DNA of 64,000 nucleotides from Desulfotignum sp. GTDB taxonomy: Bacteria; Desulfobacterota; Desulfobacteria; Desulfobacterales; Desulfobacteraceae. The DNA is taken from assembly GCA_011390635.1 (NCBI GenBank), contig JAABSA010000006.1, positions 62,001-126,000 on the forward strand, read 5' to 3'. A program made the position numbers and the translations under genes. Shown here one piece after another: positions 36,501 through 45,662 of this stretch (positions are counted from its first letter, which is position 1; every line of letters begins with the position of its first letter). Under the pieces are notes generated by a model. The model ran no database searches. It was not told the DNA's origin and was given only the letters and a program-made list of their open reading frames with translations.

Positions 36501-36563
36501 TGGGAGAGCCAGACGGCTTTGTACCCCCCGGAAAATACAAAAGGAACAACCCATGCTGTATGA
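33534..36563 (+). CDS. murEF: MurE-MurF fusion, two cytoplasmic Mur ligases in one chain
   Basis: One uninterrupted frame of 1009 residues. Residues 1 to about 505 are MurE, which adds the third residue of the stem peptide. The ATP loop is GTNGKTTT (105-112), and DNPR (405-408) is the signature for meso-diaminopimelate, followed by GKGHE (478-482). From about 515 to the end is MurF, which adds D-Ala-D-Ala. It has its own loop GSNGKTTT (635-642), NFNNEIGVPATLL and DTYNANPASV. The two steps are consecutive, so channelling is conceivable. The GTG start overlaps ftsI and follows AAGGAG. MurE-MurF fusions exist elsewhere, for example in Bordetella. Confidence 0.95.
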   Translation: MKLSRLIQDIIRVKVQDHMDICGIQTRAQDTLPGQLFFAIKGYTADGHDYMDEALARGAAAVIAEKNPKNLDRVILVENCRKAAAAIAARFYGNPSEDMTLVGITGTNGKTTTTYLLESIFLAAGFNCGVIGTINIRYNGNILENPITTPDAMILQQTLFHMKQAGVTHVIMEVSSHGLDQFRVDGCIFSAGVYTNLSQDHLDYHPDMETYYLCKKRFFTEILASADRNRKVPAVINVDDAWGQKLADSLSFPVIRVSCKHKAEIAATDIFDTIQGLSGRIFLGKHSFVFHSSLTGLFNLENILCAAGAAHGLGISSRHILQGIEACTGIPGRLEKVDGGINRYMFVDYAHTPGALDSTLHTLKSRAPGRLITVFGCGGDRDRSKRPLMGKIACQYSDVAIVTSDNPRTEDPEQIVSDIMAGITAHDMPHLSVNGPSRDDASPLPAHDQGIIRQVDRKKAIQTALQISRPGDTIIAAGKGHETYQITNTGTIHFDDKEELKAACKALARRFSPIAWNQADLEAALGCPPVLDTLDAGTSFAGISTDSRTIQADDVFVALAGDTFDAHDFIPVLVNKGIQAFVVRTGTHLTLAEQIRDQVRHKGILLFEIQDTLAALGNLGRFQRLRSGAKVLAITGSNGKTTTRKMAQKIFETTYDILATKKNFNNEIGVPATLLSLSYAHQWAVVELGMNQPGEMQRLSAIARPDIALVTNTAGAHLEKLKTPDNVARAKAQIFDHVQKNSTAIVYKDDPRFHILETGAKKNPDIQQILTFGKGDSADVYATDIESSKDSTWFTACIKGESARFHLHSPARFMVNNALAALAAASAAGISMCDMQAGLAAFVPVSGRMDIRCLGNGIQLIDDTYNANPASVAQALKTLSRQAAQSDRGQNRQTIAVLGDMLELGEASEIRHYEVGKTAAQLGINRLYLFGPHSSHTCRGALENGMPRAGIFCGTKHEIAHDVLSHAHQGDWVLVKGSRGMAMETIIQQWESQTALYPPENTKGTTHAV

Positions 36564-37632
36564 ATTTTTATACCCATTGCATGACCAGTTTACCTTTTTG
36601 AATATTTTCCGGTATATCACCTTCAGGACCATTTACGGAGGGCTGACTGCCTTTTTGATCTGTTTTGTCCTGGGCCCCTTTGTGATCAGAAAACTGGCTG
36701 TCATGCAGATCGGCCAGGTGATCCAGACAGACGGTCCTCAGACCCATCTGGGCAAGCAGGGCACCCCCACCATGGGGGGAATTCTGATTTTGTTTTCCGT
36801 TTTTGTGGCTACGGTTTTATGGGGCAATCTGACCAACCACTACATATTCATTCTGTTGCTCACCCTCCTGTTGTTCGGGGCCATCGGATTTGTGGATGAT
36901 TACCTGATGCAGATCAAAAAACGCAACATGGGCTTCACCGCCAGGGGGAAATTTACCATCCAGATTGTATGCGGACTGATGATCAGCCTGCTCATTTTTT
37001 TGAGCCCGGATTTTACCACCACGTTGACAATACCGTTTTTCAAGGATTTTTCTCCGGATCTGGGCATCTGGTACATCCCCTTTGCCTGTCTGGTCATCGT
37101 GGGCACCTCCAACGCGGTGAACCTGACCGACGGACTTGACGGACTGGCCATCGGTCCCTATATCGTGGCATCTGTCACCTATATGTTTTTTGCCTATGTG
37201 GCCGGCCATACCCAGTTTGCCCAGTATCTGCATGTACGCCACATCATATCGGCCGGTGAAATCTCTGTGATCTGCGGCATCCTTGCCGGCGCAGGTCTGG
37301 GGTTTTTGTGGTTCAATGCCCACCCGGCACAGATATTCATGGGAGATTCCGGATCTCTTCCGCTGGGAGCGATCCTGGGGACAATTGCCGTGGTAGTGAA
37401 ACAGGAAATCCTGCTGCTCATTGTGGGGGGATTGTTCGTCATAGAGGCATTATCCGTCATCATCCAGGTTGGTTATTTCAAACTGACCAAGGGGAAACGC
37501 ATTTTCCGAATGGCACCTTTGCACCACCATTTCGAACTCAAAGGCTGGCATGAATCCAAGGTGATCGTCAGGTTCTGGATCATTTCCATTACCCTGGCCC
37601 TCATTTCTTTAGGTACACTGAAGATAAGGTGA
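36553..37632 (+). CDS. mraY: MraY, phospho-MurNAc-pentapeptide translocase
   Basis: A 359-residue polytopic enzyme that makes lipid I from UDP-MurNAc-pentapeptide and undecaprenyl phosphate. TPTMGGI, IGFVDDYL with the catalytic DD, NAVNLTDGLDGLA, FMGDSGSLPLG and APLHHHFELKGW are all present. About ten helices are visible. It overlaps murEF by 11 bases and murD by 4. AAGGA precedes the ATG. Confidence 0.96.
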   Translation: MLYEFLYPLHDQFTFLNIFRYITFRTIYGGLTAFLICFVLGPFVIRKLAVMQIGQVIQTDGPQTHLGKQGTPTMGGILILFSVFVATVLWGNLTNHYIFILLLTLLLFGAIGFVDDYLMQIKKRNMGFTARGKFTIQIVCGLMISLLIFLSPDFTTTLTIPFFKDFSPDLGIWYIPFACLVIVGTSNAVNLTDGLDGLAIGPYIVASVTYMFFAYVAGHTQFAQYLHVRHIISAGEISVICGILAGAGLGFLWFNAHPAQIFMGDSGSLPLGAILGTIAVVVKQEILLLIVGGLFVIEALSVIIQVGYFKLTKGKRIFRMAPLHHHFELKGWHESKVIVRFWIISITLALISLGTLKIR

Positions 37633-39017
37633 GATTTATGCAGATATCCCGGACATCATACATACTGGTTCTCGGCCTGGGTAGATCCGGCCTGTCCATG
37701 GCCCGGTTCCTCGCCGCAAAGGGATACAAGGTCAAGGCAACGGATATCGATGAAGGGACAATGAATGATGCAAAAGAACTCAACCGCCTGGGGATCGACA
37801 CCCAGATCGGTTTCCATGACCAGAGCACCTTCAACAGGGCGGATGCCATCGTGGTAAGCCCCGGAATACCCCTGGACATGCCGTATCTGCTGACAGCAAC
37901 ATCCCATGGTGTGCCACTTGTGGGCGATCTGGATATTTTCACCCGGTTCAACCAGACCCCCATGGTGGCTATCACCGGAACCAACGGCAAAACCACGGTC
38001 ACCACCCTGGTGCGGGACATGCTGGAAGCTGCCGGTATTTCCACCTTCATGGGGGGCAATATCGGCACTCCTCTGGTGGAACATCTCATGTCTTGTGAAA
38101 AGGTCCAGGTGGTGGTGGCGGAAATTTCCAGTTTTCAACTGGATCTTGCCACACATTTCACCCCTGGCATTGCGGTTCTGCTGAACCTGGCCCCGGACCA
38201 TCTGGACCGTTATGAAGATATGGCCGACTATGCCCGGTCCAAATGGTCCATCTTTCAAAACCAGACCAAAAAGCATACTGCCATCATCAATGCAGGCATA
38301 TTGGACACCTTTTTTTCCAGACCGAATCTGGCATCTGTGGTGTATGAATTTGGCTCTGCACCCGACTGCACCATCATCCAGGGTGCACGGATTGAAAAAC
38401 AGGCCATCGATCTTATCCTGCCGGAAAAATTCACGGACCTGCCAATTCGCATTGACTGCCGGGATCTTAAAAACCTGCCAGGCACCCATAATCTGGAAAA
38501 TATTGCCGCCGCTGCCCTGGCAAGCCTCTGCGCAGGGGCTGATCCCAACGCAATTTCATCTGCTGTCAAAGCCTTTCCCGGACTGCCCCACCGCTTGCGG
38601 TTTGTCACCAATATCAACGGCATCAGGTTTTACAATGATTCCAAAGCCACCAATACGGATGCGGTATCCCGTGCGCTGGAATGCTTTGAACAGCGGGTTG
38701 TCCTCATACTAGGCGGCCGGGAAAAAGATACGGATTTCACCCTGCTGTTAGCGGCAGTAAAAAAAAAGGTGGGCCAGATTATCGCCATTGGTGAGGCGGC
38801 TCCCAATATTGCCCGGGTATTTTTGGGTGTGTGCAAGGTCACCCGGGTGCCAGGCATGAAAGAAGCTGTAGAAACCGCCTTTGATGCTGCCGGGCCAACG
38901 GATGTGGTGCTGCTTTCCCCTGCCTGTGCCAGTTTTGACATGTATGACAACTATGCGGCAAGAGGAGATGATTTCACCGCCTGTGTCACGGAACTGGAAC
39001 TGAAACACCATGGATAA
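37629..39017 (+). CDS. murD: MurD, UDP-MurNAc-Ala D-glutamate ligase
   Basis: A 462-residue Mur ligase that adds D-glutamate. LGLGRSGLSMARFLA is the N-terminal nucleotide-binding fold, the ATP loop is GTNGKTTVTTL, and NLAPDHLDRYEDM and RFYNDSKATNTDAVSRAL-type blocks follow. LSPACASFDMYDNYAARGDDF ends the enzyme. The start is GTG 37629 overlapping the mraY stop, or ATG 37638 three codons later. Confidence 0.95.
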   Translation: MRFMQISRTSYILVLGLGRSGLSMARFLAAKGYKVKATDIDEGTMNDAKELNRLGIDTQIGFHDQSTFNRADAIVVSPGIPLDMPYLLTATSHGVPLVGDLDIFTRFNQTPMVAITGTNGKTTVTTLVRDMLEAAGISTFMGGNIGTPLVEHLMSCEKVQVVVAEISSFQLDLATHFTPGIAVLLNLAPDHLDRYEDMADYARSKWSIFQNQTKKHTAIINAGILDTFFSRPNLASVVYEFGSAPDCTIIQGARIEKQAIDLILPEKFTDLPIRIDCRDLKNLPGTHNLENIAAAALASLCAGADPNAISSAVKAFPGLPHRLRFVTNINGIRFYNDSKATNTDAVSRALECFEQRVVLILGGREKDTDFTLLLAAVKKKVGQIIAIGEAAPNIARVFLGVCKVTRVPGMKEAVETAFDAAGPTDVVLLSPACASFDMYDNYAARGDDFTACVTELELKHHG

Positions 39018-40140
39018 TACAAGCACCATGCATCCGGTTTTCAGGGAAAAAACCTTGCTTTTTCCCGCCCTGATCCTGTCGTGTATCGGTATTGTCATGG
39101 TCTATTCCGCATCATCAGCCATTTCCATGCAGACCCACCAGACATTGTTCTATTATATGCAGCGCCAGGCCATATTTTTTGGTATCAGCCTGTGCGTTCT
39201 TTTTGTCGCGGCATCTTTTCCCCACCGGTTTTACAAACACTTTGCCTACATCATTCTTATGATTTCTCTGGGCCTTCTGACAGCGGTACTGATACCCAAA
39301 TTGGGCATCAGGGCAGGAGGTGCCAGCCGATGGCTGGATTTGGGAATATTGCGGTTCCAGCCTGCGGAATTTGCAAAGCTTGCCCTGATTTTATACCTGG
39401 GATACAGCCTGGCCAAAAAACAGCCCATGATCAAAGATTTTTCCGTGGGATTTGTTCCCCATGCCTTTGTGTTTGTCCTTTTTGCCTTTTTGATTATTTT
39501 GCAGCCGGATTTCGGTACCATCGTGGTGCTGGGAATGATCTGCTGGGGCATGATGTTTGTCGCCGGGGTCAAAATCTTTCATCTTTTATGTCCCCTGCCT
39601 CTGGTGATTCCGGTGATATATTTTCTGGTAGTTAAGGTGGAATACAGACTGGCACGGATACTGACTTTTTTAAATCCCTGGGATGATCCCTACAATGCCG
39701 GATACCAGATTACCCACTCACTCAAAGCATTCGGGTCCGGAGGCCTGTTCGGCCAGGGTATCGGCCTTGGCATGCAGAAAATGCATTATCTGCCGGAACC
39801 GCACACCGATTTTATCTTTTCCATCATCGGAGAAGAACTTGGTTTAATAGGGGTTTTGGCCATACTCTGCCTGTATGGGGTTATCCTTTTCCGGGGCTGT
39901 AACATTGCCAAAAATGCAGACACCATGTTCGGGTCCATTACCGCAACCGGACTCACCTTGTATCTGGGGCTGCAGATCATCATCAACACCGGGGTGGCCT
40001 TGAGTGTCTTTCCCACCAAAGGCCTCACCCTTCCGTTTATCAGTTACGGCGGCACCTCCTTGGTAATCAACATGGCAGCCATGGGTATTTTAATGAATAT
40101 CGGGGCATCCAACCAGCATAAGAAGGAAAACCTGCCATGA
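39010..40140 (+). CDS. ftsW: FtsW, septal peptidoglycan polymerase (SEDS)
   Basis: A 376-residue SEDS protein with ten helices that polymerises lipid II together with FtsI. GGASRWLDLGILRFQPAEFAKLAL and NPWDDPYNAGYQITHSLKAFGSGGLFGQG are the family blocks, and PEPHTDFIFSIIGEELG is the conserved extracellular loop. The end FPTKGLTLPFISYGGTSL is standard. It overlaps murD by 8 bases and murG by 4. Location in the dcw cluster favours FtsW over RodA. Confidence 0.94.
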   Translation: MDNTSTMHPVFREKTLLFPALILSCIGIVMVYSASSAISMQTHQTLFYYMQRQAIFFGISLCVLFVAASFPHRFYKHFAYIILMISLGLLTAVLIPKLGIRAGGASRWLDLGILRFQPAEFAKLALILYLGYSLAKKQPMIKDFSVGFVPHAFVFVLFAFLIILQPDFGTIVVLGMICWGMMFVAGVKIFHLLCPLPLVIPVIYFLVVKVEYRLARILTFLNPWDDPYNAGYQITHSLKAFGSGGLFGQGIGLGMQKMHYLPEPHTDFIFSIIGEELGLIGVLAILCLYGVILFRGCNIAKNADTMFGSITATGLTLYLGLQIIINTGVALSVFPTKGLTLPFISYGGTSLVINMAAMGILMNIGASNQHKKENLP

Positions 40141-41237
40141 CATACAGGCACAATATTCTCATTGCCGGCGGGAAAACAGGGGGACATCTGTTTCCAGGCA
40201 TTGCCGTGGCCCAGGCTCTCCAGCGGCTGCAGCCTTCCGTACGCATCCTGTTTGTGGGCACAAACGCGCCTTTTGAGGTCACCACCTTACACACCTACGG
40301 ATTTGACCATGCATCCATTTTTGCAAAGCCTGTCAAGGGCGGGAGCCCCTTTAAAAAAATCTATGGCATTGGCATGGTACTGGTGTCTTTGTGCCAGTCC
40401 CTCGGTATTATTATCCGATTTAAACCTGATTTTGTGCTGGGGGTTGGGGGATTTTCATCCTTTGCCGTTGTCCTGGCCGCCTGGATTCTCAGAATTCCCA
40501 CAGCCATTCAGGAGCAAAACGCCATTCCCGGCATGACCAACCGCATGCTGGTCCGTTTCTGCGGCACCATATTCACAGCTTTTGAATCCACCCGGGGCAT
40601 GGCCCATAACCCCAAAACCAGGTTTGTGGGCAATCCGGTCCGGGAAAAAGGGCCACGCAAAGACATGGATGCACCCTGGCTTTCACAGATCACTTCAGAA
40701 GATTTCATCCTCCTGGTAACCGGCGGCAGCCAGGGTGCATCAAGCATTAACCAGGCGGTGGTTGACATGGCAACTCTCTTGACAGGCACCAAAGACCTGT
40801 TCATCATCCTTCAGACCGGTGCTGCAGATGAAACCCGCATCAAAAAAGCGTTTCAATCCCTGGAAATCAAGGCCAGGATCCAGGCATTTTTCCACAATAT
40901 GCCGGCGCTTCTGGACAAAGCAGACCTGGTCATATGCCGGGCAGGGGCAGGTACCATTTCAGAGCTGGCGGCCAAAGGTGTACCTGCCATACTGGTGCCC
41001 TTTCCCCATGCAGCAGACGACCACCAGACCGTGAATGCAAGATCCCTGGCAGACAAAAGGGCCGCCCTTGTCATGGCAGATCAGCAGTTATCAGGCCAGG
41101 CCCTTTACCAGGCCGTAATGGCTTTAAAATCAGACCCCGACCAGCGGCACCAGATGGCCGCTGCCATGAAGCAGCTGGCCCGACCCAATGCAGCAGACGA
41201 CATTGCGGCCCACATCTTACAGATAAAGGAATTGTAA
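40137..41237 (+). CDS. murG: MurG, lipid II synthase
   Basis: A 366-residue GT28 glycosyltransferase that adds GlcNAc to lipid I on the inner face of the membrane. The first glycine loop reads AGGKTGGHLFPG, with K where most MurG proteins have G. The second part has LLVTGGSQGASSINQ and CRAGAGTISELAAKGVPAILVPFPHAADDHQ, which bind UDP-GlcNAc. The start overlaps ftsW by 4 bases. The lysine variant does not remove any residue I know to be catalytic. Confidence 0.95.
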   Translation: MTYRHNILIAGGKTGGHLFPGIAVAQALQRLQPSVRILFVGTNAPFEVTTLHTYGFDHASIFAKPVKGGSPFKKIYGIGMVLVSLCQSLGIIIRFKPDFVLGVGGFSSFAVVLAAWILRIPTAIQEQNAIPGMTNRMLVRFCGTIFTAFESTRGMAHNPKTRFVGNPVREKGPRKDMDAPWLSQITSEDFILLVTGGSQGASSINQAVVDMATLLTGTKDLFIILQTGAADETRIKKAFQSLEIKARIQAFFHNMPALLDKADLVICRAGAGTISELAAKGVPAILVPFPHAADDHQTVNARSLADKRAALVMADQQLSGQALYQAVMALKSDPDQRHQMAAAMKQLARPNAADDIAAHILQIKEL

Positions 41238-41239
41238 CC

Positions 41240-42607
41240 ATGTATCAGACTGATTACCATATCCATTTTGTCGGTATCGGCGGCATCGGCATGAGCGGTA
41301 TTGCAGAATTGCTCATCAACCTGGGATACACTGTATCAGGTTCTGACGTGAAACTGTCGGACATCACCCAGCGCCTTTCAGACAAAGGGGCCCGCATTTT
41401 TCAGGGCCACGGCAAAAAACAGATTGCAGGGGCCAACGTCATTGTAACTTCGTCTGCCATCTCCTGTGAAAACCCGGAGGTGTTAAGGGCGAAAGAATTG
41501 TCCATTCCCATCATTCCCAGGGCTGAAATGCTGGCTGAACTCATGCGCATAAAATATGCCATCGCTGTTTCCGGTGCCCATGGCAAGACCTCAACCACTG
41601 CCATGATTTCCCAGATTCTCAATACGGCTGGTTTTGATCCCACCGTGGTCATCGGCGGCCTGCTCATGGGCCTGGACACCAATGCCCTCCATGGAAAAGG
41701 TGACTTTATCGTAGCCGAGGCCGATGAAAGCGATGGATCATTTCTGAAATACGCTCCGGCCATTGCAGCGGTGACCAATATTGATCTGGAACATCTGGAT
41801 TTTTATAAAGATATTGAAGATATCAAAGATAAATTTGTTCAATTCATCAACTCGGTTCCTTTTTACGGCCTGGCCATCTTGTGTCTGGACAATGAACATA
41901 TTCAGGACATCCTCCCCAGAATCACGGTACGCCACACCACCTTCGGCATGGCAGCCCAGGCAGACCTGCGGGCAAAAGATATCCGCTTTAAAAACGGCCA
42001 GGGCCATTTTATGGTCTGTCACCATAACCAGGATCTCGGAGAAATTGTTCTCAATATTGCCGGCCAGCACAATATTTTAAATGCCCTGGCAGGAATCGCC
42101 ACCGCCCTGGAGTTGAAAATCTCCTTTGACACGATCAAGCAGGCCCTGGAACAGATAAAAGGGGTCAAACGCCGCCTGGAAATTAAAGGAGAAAAAAATG
42201 GGATCACGGTCATGGACGACTACGGTCACCACCCCACCGAAATTGTGGCCACCCTGGATGCGGTGCGGGAAAGCTATCCCGACAAGCGGCTGGTGGTCAT
42301 ATTCCAACCCCACCGGTATACCCGCACCCGGGGGCTGTTCAACGAATTTGTCCGCTCTTTTTACCAGTCGGACATTCTGATCCTGGTGCCCATTTATGCA
42401 GCCAGTGAGACACCCATTGCCGGGGTGACAGCTGAAAATCTGTGCCAGGGCATCCAGGATCATGGCCATAAAAATGTATCCTATGCCCCGGATTTCACCC
42501 AGGCCCTGTCCATGGTCACCCATAAATGCAGACCCAATGACATGGTCCTGACCCTGGGGGCCGGCGATATTTATACCCTGGGGGAAACCCTTTTGGAGAT
42601 TTTATAG
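41240..42607 (+). CDS. murC: MurC, UDP-MurNAc L-alanine ligase
   Basis: A 455-residue Mur ligase for the first stem residue. HFVGIGGIGMSGIAELL is the N-terminal UDP-binding loop, the ATP loop is GAHGKTSTTAMI, EADESDGSF follows, and MDDYGHHPTEI is the MurC-specific block. I start at ATG 41240, two bases past the murG stop. The frame runs upstream but is only an out-of-frame reading of murG. Confidence 0.96.
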   Translation: MYQTDYHIHFVGIGGIGMSGIAELLINLGYTVSGSDVKLSDITQRLSDKGARIFQGHGKKQIAGANVIVTSSAISCENPEVLRAKELSIPIIPRAEMLAELMRIKYAIAVSGAHGKTSTTAMISQILNTAGFDPTVVIGGLLMGLDTNALHGKGDFIVAEADESDGSFLKYAPAIAAVTNIDLEHLDFYKDIEDIKDKFVQFINSVPFYGLAILCLDNEHIQDILPRITVRHTTFGMAAQADLRAKDIRFKNGQGHFMVCHHNQDLGEIVLNIAGQHNILNALAGIATALELKISFDTIKQALEQIKGVKRRLEIKGEKNGITVMDDYGHHPTEIVATLDAVRESYPDKRLVVIFQPHRYTRTRGLFNEFVRSFYQSDILILVPIYAASETPIAGVTAENLCQGIQDHGHKNVSYAPDFTQALSMVTHKCRPNDMVLTLGAGDIYTLGETLLEIL

Positions 42608-42613
42608 CATCAC

Positions 42614-43546
42614 ATGAACCTGCAGTCCGGCATACAAAAGATAAAAAAAGAGTTCAGGGTGTTAACAAATGTCCCCATGAAACAGTATACCCGGTTTAAG
42701 GTGGGAGGGCCTGCCGACCTGCTGGCAGTACCCAAAACCAGACAGGAACTGCTGGCAATTTTGACGGCAGCCAGAAATGAATCCGTACCCGTAACAGTGG
42801 TGGGGGGCGGTTCCAACCTGCTGGTGTCGGACCGGGGTATTCGAGGGCTTGTTCTGATAACCACGAATCTGACATCTGACATCTGCCATAAAAAAGGCCC
42901 TGATGAAACCATCCACCTTACCGCGGAGGCCGGAGAACGTCTGTCGGGGGTCTGCAGATACACTGTGACCCACGGCCTGTCCGGCCTGGAATTTTGTGCC
43001 GGTATTCCCGGCACTGTCGGCGGTGCTGTGATGATGAATGCAGGTACCGCCACACAGGGTATCGGCAAAGCAGTGCTTTGCCTTGATCTGCTGGACCTGG
43101 ACACCCTGGTGGTAAGCACTTTGAAAAAACAGGACCTTTGCTTCACCTATCGCCGTCTTTCTCTGGAAAACCATCTGATACTGGGGATCAAATTTACATT
43201 GGCACCCGGGAATCCCGATATGGTCAGAAAAACCTTTGAAGCCACGGTAAAACACAAACAAAAAACCCAACCCATGAACCTTCCCAGCGCCGGTTGTTTT
43301 TTTAAAAACCCGGCCCCTGAAACACCTGCGGGAAAACTCATCCAGGATGCAGGACTCAAAGGAGAATCTTTTCAGGATGCCCAGGTATCCACAGTGCATG
43401 CCAATTATATTGTCAACCGCGGCAATGCCACCTGCCAGGATATCCTTGCCCTGAAAGCACGGATTCAAAAGGCTGTATTCAACCACTGCGGAATCATGCT
43501 TGAAACGGAAGTACGGATGATTGGAAACAAGGGGGAAAAAAGATGA
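42614..43546 (+). CDS. murB: MurB, UDP-GlcNAc-enolpyruvate reductase
   Basis: A 310-residue FAD enzyme that forms UDP-MurNAc. RFKVGGPADLLAVP and VVGGGSNLLVSDRGIRGLV bind FAD, GLEFCAGIPGTVGGAVMMNAG is the central block, and the proton-donor region reads SAGCFFKNP, with cysteine where E. coli MurB has serine. This variant occurs in the shorter type II enzymes. No ddl gene lies between murB and ftsQ, unlike many clusters. It overlaps ftsQ by 4 bases. Confidence 0.94.
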   Translation: MNLQSGIQKIKKEFRVLTNVPMKQYTRFKVGGPADLLAVPKTRQELLAILTAARNESVPVTVVGGGSNLLVSDRGIRGLVLITTNLTSDICHKKGPDETIHLTAEAGERLSGVCRYTVTHGLSGLEFCAGIPGTVGGAVMMNAGTATQGIGKAVLCLDLLDLDTLVVSTLKKQDLCFTYRRLSLENHLILGIKFTLAPGNPDMVRKTFEATVKHKQKTQPMNLPSAGCFFKNPAPETPAGKLIQDAGLKGESFQDAQVSTVHANYIVNRGNATCQDILALKARIQKAVFNHCGIMLETEVRMIGNKGEKR

Positions 43547-44415
43547 ATGAAAAAGTCAGAGAGAACCGCTACAAAAAAATACCTGACAACCCGGGCCCCG
43601 TAAAGAAAGCCAGCCGGCAAAAAGTTTTAAAAATTGCCGCCCTGCCGGTCCTGATCTGTCTGGTGAGTATCGCAGCTGTTTTTGCCCATGATGCAGTGGT
43701 CCAGAGCCCTTTTTTCACCATTCAAAAAGTGACCGTAACCGGAGACCACCGGATAAAAAAGCAGGAGATTCTGACCCTTGCCGGGCTTGAAAAACCTGCC
43801 AATTTCTTCCAGGTGAACCTGTCTGCCATGGAAAAAAAGATTACGGCCCATCCCTGGGTTGCAGCAGCGTCTGTCCGCAGATCCCTGTTTTTTACCCTGG
43901 CAGTGTCCATTATCGAAGAAGAACCCCTGGCCGTTGTCTGCATTGAAAATGTATCGGATATTCTTATCAACACCCAGGGCAAGCCATTTAAGGAATATGA
44001 CCCGGATCAGGACCATCTGTTGAAACTGCCGGTGATCACCGGCCTGGATCTTACCGAAACCCAAGACCAGTATCAATTCCAGGGTCCTTTGTTCAACTGC
44101 ATTCTGGATCTTCTCCAGGGCCAGTTCCCGCAACCCATTATCTCCATCCAGGGGGATGAACACACAGGTCTCACCATCCACGTGCCGGATATCTTCAACC
44201 GGGACCCCATATCGAGAAACACCCTCATACCCCTTCATCTGGGGTTTGATGAGTACCGGAAAAAACTGATCAAGGCCCGGAAAATCAGCCGGTATATCAC
44301 TGCCAACATACCCGGGAAAACCATCTGTGCCATGGACCTGTTTGATATTGACCATGTCTTTGTAAAAACAGCGGACATGGATACCCTGCACAGCAACTTA
44401 GAAAAGGGGGTTTGA
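43543..44415 (+). CDS. ftsQ: FtsQ, division protein with POTRA domain
   Basis: A 290-residue bitopic protein: a basic cytoplasmic tail of about 27 residues, one helix near 28-45 (IAALPVLICLVSIAAVFAH), then a periplasmic POTRA domain opening with PFFTIQKVTVTGDHRIKKQEIL. EEEPLAVVCIEN leads into the beta domain that meets FtsB and FtsL. The FtsQ label rests on topology, domain and place before ftsA. The end overlaps the ftsA start region. Confidence 0.9.
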   Translation: MNEKVRENRYKKIPDNPGPVKKASRQKVLKIAALPVLICLVSIAAVFAHDAVVQSPFFTIQKVTVTGDHRIKKQEILTLAGLEKPANFFQVNLSAMEKKITAHPWVAAASVRRSLFFTLAVSIIEEEPLAVVCIENVSDILINTQGKPFKEYDPDQDHLLKLPVITGLDLTETQDQYQFQGPLFNCILDLLQGQFPQPIISIQGDEHTGLTIHVPDIFNRDPISRNTLIPLHLGFDEYRKKLIKARKISRYITANIPGKTICAMDLFDIDHVFVKTADMDTLHSNLEKGV

Positions 44416-44417
44416 TT

Positions 44418-45644
44418 TTGCAGGCAAATGAAAAAATAATTGTGGGTCTGGATATCGGGACTACCAAAATCTGTGCAGTTGTGGGGGAAATGCTGGATGA
44501 TGAAATCAATGTCATCGGCGTAGGGTCCCATCCCTCCACCGGCCTGCGCAAAGGATCTGTGGTCAATATCGAATCCACCGTGGATTCCATAAAAAAAGCG
44601 GTCCAGGAAGCAGAACTTATGGCAGGCTGTGACATTTCATCGGTATACGTGGGCATTGCCGGCAACCATGTCAAGGGATTTAACAGCCATGGCATTATTG
44701 CCATCAAAGGCCGTGAAATCACCCAGCATGACGTAGACCGGGTGATTGATGCAGCCAAAGCAGTCGCCATTCCCACGGACCGGGAGATTCTCCATGTCAT
44801 CCCCCAGGAATTCATAGTGGATGACATGGAATCGATCCAGAATCCTGTGGGCATGACCGCCATCCGCCTGGAAGCAAAAATCCATATTGTCACAGGGGCT
44901 GTGTCTTCCGCCCGAAACATTGTGAAGTGCTGCAACAAAGCAGGTCTTGAGGTATGTGATATTGTGCTGGAATCTCTGGCATCAGGCAAGGCAGTGCTCA
45001 GTTCCGAAGAAAAGGAACTGGGGTGCGTGGTGGCGGATATGGGGGGAGGTACCACAGATCTGGCCCTTTTCAAGGACAACAATGTAAAATTTATTTATGA
45101 GTTGACCGTGGGGGGGCACAACCTTACCAACGATATTTCCATCGGCTTGCGGACACCGCTGCCTGAAGCGGAAAAAATCAAAATCGATCATGGCACCTGC
45201 ATGCCCGAGCATGTCCGAAACGGTGCCACCATTGAAGTACCGGCTGTGGGCGGCAGGGCACCCAAAAAACTGTCCAAGGCAATTCTGGCAGAGATTCTGG
45301 AACCACGGGTTGAGGAAATCTTTTCGCTGCTGAAAAAAGAACTGTTTTCAAACGGTCTTGAAAACGCTTTCCCGGCCGGGTTTGTTCTCACCGGCGGCAG
45401 TGTGGTCATGGACGGCATTACGGAAATTGCGGAATCAGTCTTTAATGTCCCGGTAAGAATCGGTGAACCCGACAAAATCGGGGGATTAAAAGATATCGTG
45501 AAAAACCCTGCCTATGCCACCGGTGTGGGCCTGGTCATCTTCGGCAGCAATGCCACCTGCAAACTGCCCATCACAGAACCGCCAGTCTCCGGGCTGGGTA
45601 ACATCCTAATACGAATGAAACAGTGGTTTAAAGATATCATATAA
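44418..45644 (+). CDS. ftsA: FtsA, actin-like divisome anchor
   Basis: A 408-residue actin-fold protein that ties FtsZ to the membrane. GLDIGTTKICAVVGE is phosphate loop 1, VADMGGGTTDLALF is phosphate loop 2, and FVLTGGSVVMDGI is the adenosine motif. The last residues, ILIRMKQWFKDII, form the amphipathic membrane helix. I choose TTG 44418 because AAGGGGG sits 7 bases before it; TTG 44412 would be only one base away from that site. Confidence 0.93.
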   Translation: MQANEKIIVGLDIGTTKICAVVGEMLDDEINVIGVGSHPSTGLRKGSVVNIESTVDSIKKAVQEAELMAGCDISSVYVGIAGNHVKGFNSHGIIAIKGREITQHDVDRVIDAAKAVAIPTDREILHVIPQEFIVDDMESIQNPVGMTAIRLEAKIHIVTGAVSSARNIVKCCNKAGLEVCDIVLESLASGKAVLSSEEKELGCVVADMGGGTTDLALFKDNNVKFIYELTVGGHNLTNDISIGLRTPLPEAEKIKIDHGTCMPEHVRNGATIEVPAVGGRAPKKLSKAILAEILEPRVEEIFSLLKKELFSNGLENAFPAGFVLTGGSVVMDGITEIAESVFNVPVRIGEPDKIGGLKDIVKNPAYATGVGLVIFGSNATCKLPITEPPVSGLGNILIRMKQWFKDII

Positions 45645-45662
45645 ACAATCAGGGAGGTGGAA

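Noticed and set aside
40934-41239. Long N-terminal extension of murC
   Set aside because: This is the alternate frame of murG; the MurC domain starts at 41240, right after the murG stop.
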